Positions 55,925 to 64,000 of a stretch of 64,000 nt of DNA are shown piece by piece. Origin of the DNA: Sipunculus nudus (lineage: Eukaryota; Annelida; Sipuncula; Golfingiida; Sipunculidae); NCBI GenBank assembly GCA_026874595.1, contig CM049309.1, positions 97,178,723-97,242,722 on the forward strand, given 5' to 3'. How positions within the stretch are numbered: the first letter of the stretch is position 1; each line of letters begins with the position of its first letter. The notes under the pieces were generated by a model that did no database searches, had not been told where the DNA came from, and worked only from the letters and a program-made list of their open reading frames with translations. The translations under genes were made by a program, and so were the position numbers.

Positions 55925-56809
55925 AAACTGTAAAAATGTCATTTGTTTTGTTGTGTAATCTATTTAAAAGTTATTGGGCATCATAAAGACTCTAAGATTA
56001 ATAAATATAACAGGTCGATACTTTAAGTATTTTGCAGAAATGAAGATCGTCTGACACCCAGAATCGGCAGGTGCGCGATAATAGAACACCCAAGGATTTC
56101 TCACACTTTCCGTCATTGCTCATTTATTTTAAACTTCTAATGATTGTGTCAGATATCAATAAAAACATGACTATTTAAGCGTGTTACTAAAACAGGATTG
56201 TCGCGGACTTCTCTACATTTTATATAGGCCCCCTAATCTAAATTGGAAAGAACGCGCGACCAAGCGAGTCGCCGTGACAGTGTAACCTCAGCTTGGTCAT
56301 ATCCATTGATCAAGGGCATGAATTTTATTATTAGAGATTTTTATTTTACATTCTGAGAAAACACAATGCCATAAACTACAGTTTTATTCAAGTTTTAATT
56401 AACTCCGGTCTTTCTTGCCTCCACAGATGAACGCACTAATGAACAATTACATGCGATATAACTGCATATATGCAGCGTAGATATCCAGCATAGCGAGAGT
56501 GAGAGCACGGAAGCCAGGGCAACACGTGGACAACACGTCAGTCGTTCTTTGATCAAACTCCGTTTTCCTATCTTTTTGATGAAAGTTTTCGTGAATGAAT
56601 CATATATTTCACATTCTGTGGAGTACTAATTTTGACTAAGTCTTGCAGGTTTTGTGTTCATTTGTTCATAGCGATATCGATGTCAGGTTGAACTTTGGTC
56701 TATTTTTTTCCCCGAGCTTTGCTCAGGGCTGCAGTCATTCACTACGATTTTGGGTGATTTTTTAGAAAGGAACTTCCGAAGGGAGTGATAATTTCCCCTG
56801 CGTGTAAGT
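55925..56809. other. Single-copy-looking sequence
   Basis: None of the repeat families is recognised. GC-richer stretches (56040-56100, 56210-56290, 56500-56540) are present, but no gene or splice-supported exon. An acceptor-like TTGCCTCCACAG near 56425 is followed by stops within 20 codons in all frames. Confidence 0.45.
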
Positions 56810-57820
56810 ACACAGGTGATTACGTGTCAGTTGGACGGGCGCCAGTTGGACGGGTCCCATTTAGACGGTCCCAGTTGGAGGGATCCCAGTTAGACGGGTC
56901 CCAGTTGGATGGGTCCCAGTTAGACGCTATGTTATATTTATGTGACTTAATTACATCCGTAAGTAGCCGGGGATTAAAGGTTTATGGGAAAGCCTAACTA
57001 AAATAATAAAAGTTTATATATGTTTATCAAACACAATATAGCTATGAAATTTTATGCAAGCCCTTATACCTGTGTACATGAATTATTGTTCAAAGAGCTA
57101 TAGATTTTAACCGTTATATTGTTTTCTTCCCTGACGTTGCTTTCGTGAAAACTGAAATCATTATATTCTAATATTATCTGTATCATCAAGAGTTACGAAT
57201 CAACATGCAATCAAATGTCAAATAAATTAGCGTTATCTACTATAATAACCGACGTGCGGTCGACATGCTCTGCCAATTAATGTAAATAAGCAAAATTTAA
57301 GCTAGGTTTTTCGGAGAATTCTCATATTTTATTCTGATATATCACATAATCTATGTGCTGCCATATTGTCAGTCCAAACTTATGCACATTTCCAAGAATC
57401 AAGAGTAGAAAGTCAGTTTGGAAACCCCTTACCACATCAGGGAAACCTGCACCTCTGACACGGTCACCACACTTCAAAGGGAAGCGAGGTCGCTTTATAA
57501 TTAATTTATTGTGTGAATAACGAGACTAATTAATTTGCGTTTCACAATGAATATTATGGTATGGCATTATATAAGTTACCCTTTGATAGGTGCATGTTTT
57601 ATTAACCAATAAGACAACCCCACAAATAAGGTAAACAGAACAACAGTCTTCTCGTGGTCCCTTCTATTATTTATCAAAATGAGCAGAGGAAAGGCTTTGT
57701 GCAATTAAATATACACATTTATGTTTGTCTGTGTTGTTGTATGTATTTTAGATAAAGTTTATATTCACTTATTGCTATACTTCAAATACGCGGGTAATAT
57801 ACGTACTTGGTAAATACATG

Positions 57821-57821
<1 letters not shown>

Positions 57822-57859
<38 letters not shown>

Positions 57860-57862
57860 AGA
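57822..57862 (+). repeat. (GA)n microsatellite
   Basis: About 14 uninterrupted AG units followed by GGGAGGGAGAGATA. Confidence 0.95.
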
Positions 57863-58156
57863 GATAATGCCTGAGAGAGATATGATACAAAGAAAGGAGA
57901 AAGATGTTATTTTCATAAAAAAAACGAATGGTTTGAAAAATGAAACTTATTTTCATATAATACACATTCGTTTTATTTCACAGGGAACTTTAATGTTTGG
58001 TGGTTCATTATAATCAACAGAATATTTATCAAAGACCACCGTGCTGTTATTATAACAGTTACAACATGGCTTAGACAACCAGTGCGGAAAGAAACCTTAT
58101 CACAGTAACTGGTTAATTAACCAAAAGATGCACTTATGTGGTTTTCCTTTGAAAAT

Positions 58157-58420
58157 CTATCAACTAAAATGAAAGGCATTGTACGATACAAGTCCGTAAA
58201 GAATCGCTGAATTTAATACTAAAATAATAGGCAGTGTAGGATTTATACATAAATTTATTTAAGGAGTTAATAAATCTATGTGAAATCTATCTATCTGTTT
58301 GTCTATCTATATCTATTTATATATCGCTCTATCTATCTATCAACTAAAATGAAAGGCTTTGTACGATACAAGTCCGTAAAGAATCACTGAATTTAATACT
58401 AAAATAATAGGCAATGTATA
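58157..58420 (+). repeat. Direct duplication of 85 bases separated by a (CTAT)n tract
   Basis: ATCAACTAAAATGAAAGGC then ATTGTACGATACAAGTCCGT … AATAATAGGCA occurs at about 58158 and again at 58337 (offset 179). The second copy is preceded by CTATCTATC repeats at 58288-58340. Confidence 0.85.
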
Positions 58421-58734
58421 GGATAACCTACCCCTGTGAGTAAAGAAGCATTGAATTTAATAAGCAAAGGCTATTTATGGAAGAAAAATATGTAACATAT
58501 GAAATGAATAACTCATATTTTATTGACTGACCACGTAACTCTGCTTTGAAATAAGGACAATTCTAATTTTATTGATATCACAAGCAAGCAATAATTATTT
58601 AAGCTCTGTACACGTTCCATAAAAAAATTATGAACTGCATTTATTTTAAGATATCATCTCATATAAATCGTTCCAATAAATAAATTCAATATAGACTTCA
58701 ATGATGCCAAATACATGACGTTTTAATGATTGCA

Positions 58735-59032
58735 TTTTATGTCGCCAGTTAGCCGGGTGTTCTATGTAAATAGGCCGTTAATCTTTCATTACATTGCAAT
58801 TTGTTTGATATTATCATATATACAATTAAAATGATATATATATATATATATATATTAATCGGTAAGTGTTACTGAAACGAGACATAATGCTTGCACATGA
58901 TGTCGGCGTGGCCAGTCAGTCGGGTGGTCTATGTAAATAAGCCGTTCATCCTTCATGGCGTTGCAAATGGTTCAATATTTTCATATATACAATTAAAATG
59001 CTATATTAATCTATATATTTATATATCAATGA

Positions 59033-59101
<69 letters not shown>

Positions 59102-59275
59102 ATAAGACAACAAGACAGCAAAATACCCTAGATATTGCAAGGTAAGTGATAATAAACGAGACAATGTAACCCGTTGCCATATAGCCGGGTGGTTTATGCG
59201 AATGAGCCGTTCATCCTTCAGGACATTTCAAACTGCTTGTTATTTTCATATATTCATTCATATTACTATATATAA
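58735..59275 (+). repeat. Three diverged tandem units with (AT)n expansions
   Basis: Units begin GCCAGTTAGCCGGGTGTTCT (58744), GCCAGTCAGTCGGGTGGTCT (58910) and GCCATATAGCCGGGTGGTTT (59176), each followed by ATG(T/C)(A/G)AAT(A/G)(A/G)GCCGTT(C/A)ATC. The AT-dinucleotide tract lies in the 3' part of units 1 (58835-58855) and 2 (59030-59098). Confidence 0.8.
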
Positions 59276-59451
59276 TATAAAAATGCATATCTTATAAGCT
59301 TCGTGGATTAAACCCATACGTTATTGATAGAGCGTCTGGTTGGGACCCGTCCAACTGGGACCCGTCGGACTGGGACCCGTCCAGATGGGATCCAAAAAAT
59401 CAGACCCGTCTATCTGAAACCCGTCCATTTAGGATGACACCACACAGGTGA

Positions 59452-60186
59452 ACAGCATGACCTAGTTTTGGGCTTCTTGGGACAGGCAGCCATCCCCGTA
59501 CCGAGTGAGCGCTAATCGGTGCTGTAATCAGCCATTTGTCACCTGTCTGTAGTTCAGATACCATGGCCCACAGGTTTTTACCGTTACATGTTTGCAAACT
59601 TACGCAAGCACCAAATGTTTTTGTGGGGAAATACTGTAACATAATTGGATGTCAAATACACAGGGGCCGATGCCCTGGATAAAATCCCAACTGATTACGC
59701 AATACCCGTGCCTCTTGCACTCGTACTTAATCGCCTGTGAATGAAGCTCATTATAGCTAGACGCGGGTCATTTCCTGGTGGTCATCAACCATGTAAATTG
59801 CAAACATTTATAATTTATTCATAATTATATACTGCATTATTCAAATGAAAGAACAGCGTAAATGGTCAAAATTTGAAAAAAAATATTCGGAAACCATATT
59901 AGACTGTATCTTTGGACCGAAAGGGGGACTTGTGTACCTGACTTCACCGGAAACGGATATCTAGTTGTCGATCAGTTGAGACATTCAGGCCGGCAGTTTG
60001 ACTAAGTTCGTGCAAAATTTTGCCTCTCAGGCTTAGACCCGCACATAAGTTGACTCCCCTTTCTTGAATTAATTTTTTGGGAACAAATTTCTCGACGTAT
60101 ATGAGGTTTTTTATGGTAATTGCAGTGGTCTCAGGTATTTAATGGACTTTATACAGACTGTCTCCAGTTTGCCTTGGCTTTGGATT
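59452..60186. other. No feature seen
   Basis: Mixed-composition sequence without recognised repeats or coding motifs. Confidence 0.45.
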
Positions 60187-61276
60187 ATTAGTGAACCTGT
60201 GAGCTTATGCGATGGGGCGGCGGCGTCCGTCCGCCATTCAAGGTTGGCTGTCTGCTGTCCATGGCTGTAAGTCAGAAACCGTCGGAGCTAACAGCTCCAA
60301 ATTACATGTAAGAATTAGTCACATGTGAAACTTGGTGCCCTAGAGCTTATTATTGGGTATCAGCATTTATTTACATTTTATAGAGAAAAGGCTTTAAAAC
60401 CTTTAAAAATCTTCTTCTCTGAAACTGTCCAGCAAAATTGTCCAATATTTCACAGAAATGTTCCCTGGAACAATCTCTTTCAAGTTTGTTCGAATGGTTC
60501 CAGTTCAGTGATTTTTTACCGTGTAACAGGAAAATTACAATCTCAGAAACGGCTGGAGCTATCATCTTCAAATTTTATGTTAATGTTGGTCACTTGCGCC
60601 ATATATGAAATTGAGGTATTGGTGGCACCACCTGCATTGGCCTTTTTGTATGGGGGTCAACAGTCCCCAAAGCATACAGAGGGCTACAAAAAACTTCTTC
60701 TCTGAAAGCATAAAGCCAAATTGTTTAATATTGCACAGAAATGCTCCTAGGGTAGTGCTTTCTTAAATTTGTTCAAATGGTCTCTGTTCAATGACTTTTG
60801 GTTGAGTTATGTGAAGCTGAATATAGTCAAATGTTATAGCAGCCCATTTCTGCTCTGTGGCTACATAGATCTTCTTCTCAAAAACCACTGGGTCAAATTC
60901 TTTAATCTCACAAATGAATTATCCTTAGATGTTGATAATTCAAATTTGTTCAAATGGTTTTGATTAAGTGATTTTCTTAGATTTTATACAGGAAAAGTTA
61001 AAAAAAGATATAAAAATCTTCTTCTCTGAAACTGTCCAGCCAAATTGCCCAATATTTCACAGAAATAAAACTCGCAAATTTGTTTGAATGGCTCCAGTTC
61101 ATTGATTTTTGGCCGAGTTACAGGAGGTTTAACTATGTTATCTGTGCAAAAAAAGCATACTAAACTTAAAATCTCTGAAACAGCTGGAGCTGTCATCACC
61201 AAATTTTATGCCAATGTTTGTCACATGAGTCATATCTGAAATTGAGGTGTTGGTGGTGCCACCTACATTGATCTGT
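60187..61276 (+). mobile_element. Family-2 element, 5' part
   Basis: AGTGAACCTGTGAGCTTATG plus CGATGGGGCGGCGGCGTCCG starts it. Interior units CTTCTTCTCTGAAACTGTCC occur at 60411 and 61019, and GGTGG(C/T)(A/G)CCACCTGCATTGG-type palindromes at 60619 and 61252. It is cut at TCTGTTTTT by a family-1 5' end. Confidence 0.7.
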
Positions 61277-62215
61277 TTTTAGCGCAGCTGACTATAAGTC
61301 ACCTGAGCTATAGTCGTGGTCCGTTGTCCGTCTGTCTGTCTGTCCATCGGTTCGTAGATGTGGCACGTTTCGAAACCATAAGACCTAGGAATCCAAAATT
61401 CGGCATAATGTTAGATGTCCCCAGCATCTTCTACCCAGCTGAAAACTCGGTCTTTGCGACTTCGTTCCTTTGAGAAATTAAGGAAAAACCTCAATTTTTT
61501 ATAAAAAAAAACTATTTTTACACTTCAGGACTGCCTAATATCAAAACCACTCATCTTTTTTTCCTCATATTTACCTTAAATATTCCTCTATATAGTTCCT
61601 ATGTACATGCCAGAAATTCGGTCTGTATTATATAATTTAAAAAGTTATGGGCTCAAACATAATGCATTTTGTAAAAAATCAGGAAAGATATTTGATCACT
61701 TAACACAAAACATGTTAAAGCTTAGGACTTTTTTTCCAGTAATATAAATTTAATTAATCAAAATTAAATTGTATACCCAAAATTAGATCAAAATCTTTTA
61801 AATTTTTTGGTGCCTTAAATTTTGCCCAACTTTGGCAACAGCACGTTTTTTCCTGTAAGTACTGTGGATTTAATTTTCACAGCATGTACACATAAGGATT
61901 TAATCTGTTAAAATCTGAAATTTGAAAAATAAAAGCTGCAAATTAGGCTAGTTATTCAATTTTTTTGGAGGCTTTGTTGTATTCCCTTACATTGTCAAGC
62001 AGTTCACTTTAGTCACTGTAGGTCATTCAGTGCAGCTCTCTATGCTCCCCAGGCTGTTGTTATGTAATCCAATCACTAGGGCAAGCCCTCTCTCCATTTA
62101 GTTGAGCTTGATCAGGCTGCCTGTGGTTTATACCACAGGGAGCCTTTTTCTCTCTCCCCCACCCCATTCTGTTGAGAGACCTGTACTATGAACTAGATGA
62201 ATCTTATAATTAACA
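61277..62215 (+). mobile_element. Family-1 element inserted in family 2, 5' part
   Basis: TTTTAGCGCAGCTGACTATA then AGTCACCTGAGCTATAG, followed by the standard interior (GATGTCCCCAGCATCTTCTA, CTAATATCAAAACCACTCAT, TTTTGCCCAACTTTGGC, GGAGGCTTTGTTGTATTCCC). It is interrupted by another family-1 start. Confidence 0.7.
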
Positions 62216-62485
62216 TTTTTAGCTCAGCTGACTGTAAGTCATCTGAGCTATAGTCATGGTCCATTGTCCATAGTCAGTCCGTTCGTCCGTCTAGCTGTCT
62301 GTCCATTAGACTGGCATGTTTTGAAACCGTATATACTGTTATATGTCCCAAAAATCTCCTACCATACTGAAAATTGGGTAAATATGACTTTGTTCCTTGG
62401 AGACATTAAGGAAAAACATCAAATTTCAATTAAAAACCTATTATCACAATTTAGGACAGCCTGAAACAAAACCACTTTTCTTAAT
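62216..62485 (+). mobile_element. Family-1 element, 5' fragment
   Basis: TTTTTAGCTCAGCTGACTGT then AAGTCATCTGAGCTATAG and the CCGTTCGTCCGTC stretch. The family-1 interior stops at TTCTTAAT, where a different hairpin-started element begins. Confidence 0.7.
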
Positions 62486-64000
62486 TATGCCCCCGCCACA
62501 AAGTGGCCCCCGCCACAAAGTGGCCAGGGCATATAGTTTTACCCATGTCCGTCATTCTGTCATTCTGTCATTCCGAAATCAAACAGTTAAATACACATGT
62601 ACGGACTTTTTTTTGCAATGCCTGCAGATATTGGCCTGATTTTTGGTGTGTGGGCAGATAATGACCAGTTACAGATCCAGTTTGCATTTCGTCCCAGTTG
62701 ACCTACTTTTGACTGTTTTACAGCTCCTAAACTTAGAAAATTTCATGAAAAATATAAATTTTCATGACAAATACACATGTACGGACTTTTTTTCACAATG
62801 CCTGCAGATATTGGCCTGATTTTTGGTGTGTGGGCAGATAATAACCAGTTACAGATTGAGTTTGTGTTTCGTCCCGGTTGACCTACTTTTGACCGTTTTA
62901 CAGCCCCTAAACTTAGAAAATTTCATGAAAAATAGAAATTTTCATGACAAATACACATGTACACCTTTTTTTCACAATGCCTGCAGATATTGGCCTGATT
63001 TTTGGTGTGTGAGCAGATAATGACCAGTTACAGATCGAGTTCGTGTTTCGTCCCGGTTGACCTACTTTTGACCGTTTAACGGCTCCTAAACTTAGAAAAA
63101 TTCATGAAAAATATAAATTTTCATGACAAATACACATGTACAGCCGTTTTTAGCCCTCAGCTCATAGGCTGATGGGCTATTGTCATCACCCAAGCTGTCC
63201 GTCCGTCCATCTGTCTGTCTGGTGTCTGTCCATCTGTCCGTTCCGCGTCTGTTAACTTTTACCTTGTGAGCGGGATATCTCTAAAACGATTCACCGTTGG
63301 AATTTTTTTTTTAATCAGTGAAGATGTATATCAATAAAATCTCGGTCAAGTTCGTAGATGGGTGACCTTGACCCATTTTTCTACATTTTAGAGCTGATTA
63401 TAGAAAAACACTCAGAAGTTTATATCTCAGGAACCATTGTGTGGATTTTCACAAAACTTACTATGATCATTGGGACTGATGGTCTGTATGTGCTGCACAA
63501 TTTTGGTGGCGCCACCTGCAATTTCTGATTTTTTTAATGAAATTTTATCGGATTTTTTCAATTTTGGCCTTTTGTGCAGGATATCTCCAAAGGTATTCAA
63601 CACAGGAACTTCATTTCTTCAGTGCTATTGCATTATATTTACAAAATCTAGGTCAAGTTCAAAGATGGGTGATCTTGACCTACTTTTCAAGGTCACAGAG
63701 CTTATTATAGAAAAAAACTTAGGAGCTTATTTCTCAGGAAGCATTTGGTGGATTGTTATGAAACATGGTATATACCTCTCCAATTTAAATTTATAAATGA
63801 TTATCAACTTTTGCTAATATTCTAGTTTCGCAATGCAATGCTTACAGATACTGGCCTAATGTTTGGTCTGTGGGCGCATAATGACCACTTACAGATCGAG
63901 TTCGCGTTTCGTCCCAGTTAGCCTATTTTTCACCATATGACAGATCCTGAACATAGAAAATTTCATGAAAGACAGAAATTTTCATGAAAAATGCACATAT
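62486..64000 (+). mobile_element. Hairpin-started element with a 180-bp tandem array
   Basis: 5' hairpin TATGCCC…GGGCATA with a doubled CCCGCCACAAAGTGGC core (62486-62533), then a TCCGTCATTCTGTCATTC stretch, then an array of 180-bp units starting ACACATGTACGGAC at 62593, 62773 and 62953, with a fourth start at 63132. The array resumes at 63826 after an inserted element and runs off the window. Units contain TTGGCCTGATTTTTGGTGTG and TTTCGTCCCGGTTGACCTAC. No ORF. Confidence 0.8.
63151..63825 (+). mobile_element. Hairpin-ended element inserted in the 180-bp array
   Basis: 5' hairpin TAGCCCTCAGC tcatag GCTGATGGGCTA (63151-63179), the CCGTCCGTCCATCTGTC stretch, two core units with CTTGACC(C/T)A and 'CTCAGGAA(C/G)CATT', and a GGTGGCGCCACCTGCAATTT palindrome at 63505. 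It ends ATATTCTAG (63825) before TTTCGCAATG, where the array motif resumes. No target duplication is seen. Confidence 0.7.

Larger units (their letters stand above)
56820..59441. mobile_element. TIR element whose ends are inverted 15-bp tandem arrays, with 10-bp flanking direct repeats
   Basis: The left end has six to seven CCAGTTGGACGGGTC-type units (56826-56926) closing with AGACGCTATG. The right end, read in reverse, has similar units closing with AGACGCTCTAT (59334-59432). ACACAGGTGA flanks on the left (56810-56819) and right (59442-59451). The 2.6-kb interior has no transposase. Long TIRs and a 9-10 bp duplication would suit a Mutator-like element (inference). Confidence 0.6.

Noticed and set aside
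56785-56997. Open frame with a GSQLD pentapeptide repeat
   Set aside because: The 15-bp unit is a multiple of three and its inverted partner lies 2.5 kb away. It is a transposon end, not a protein.
58891-59145. Open frame rich in YIYIYI
   Set aside because: Translation of an (AT)n microsatellite.

Overview
The window looks like repeat-saturated, AT-rich nuclear DNA of a lophotrochozoan animal, most likely a bivalve mollusc (inference). The signs are a widely spaced intron-exon gene, metazoan LINEs and Ty3/gypsy elements, a short interstitial TTAGGG tract, and many short interspersed elements that end in hairpins and carry tandem core repeats, as molluscan pearl/HINE-type repeats do. There is no bacterial gene organisation, CRISPR array, tRNA or rRNA that I can support.

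The only likely host gene is on the + strand. It has three exons (27360-27582, 48897-49030, 51857-52094) with compatible phases 0-1, 1-0, 0-1. They encode one and a half fibronectin-III-like domains with six N-glycosylation sequons and a WC...C pattern resembling gp130/Domeless-type cytokine receptors. Its 21.3-kb intron holds most of the repeats. Its 2.8-kb intron is almost entirely minisatellite, and one array is an approximately 50-fold amplification of the exon end together with its splice donor.

Region by region: 1-1545 holds repeat ends and a LINE ORF1 fragment. 1551-17137 is a decayed Ty3/gypsy element (LTR, tRNA-Leu-type primer site, gag, PR, RT, RNase H, IN). It is split inside the integrase by a hairpin-ended element (5026-16550) that itself hosts two L1/Tx1-like LINEs, one on each strand. 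17281-20213 is a second Ty3/gypsy relic with the unusual order PR-IN-RT-RH (Gmr1-like). 20214-27117 is interspersed repeats and minisatellites. 27583-39560 is intron with two main interspersed families. 39679-48075 is a composite relic in which a Pif1 helicase and an AP-type endonuclease (Helentron/Helitron2-like) lie between the two ends of the commonest repeat family. 52306-64000 is further repeats, including a 2.6-kb element with inverted arrays of a 15-bp unit and a 180-bp tandem array.

The main new reading is that several abundant families share one terminal plan: a 5' hairpin, a 3' subterminal inverted copy of the 5' end, a 3' hairpin and an end resembling CT[A/T]G before TT. This is the plan of Helentron-mobilised elements. 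A likely enzyme source is still visible in the window as a broken helicase-endonuclease. Every transposon coding region seen here carries inactivating lesions; the + strand LINE at 10909-14832 has the fewest.
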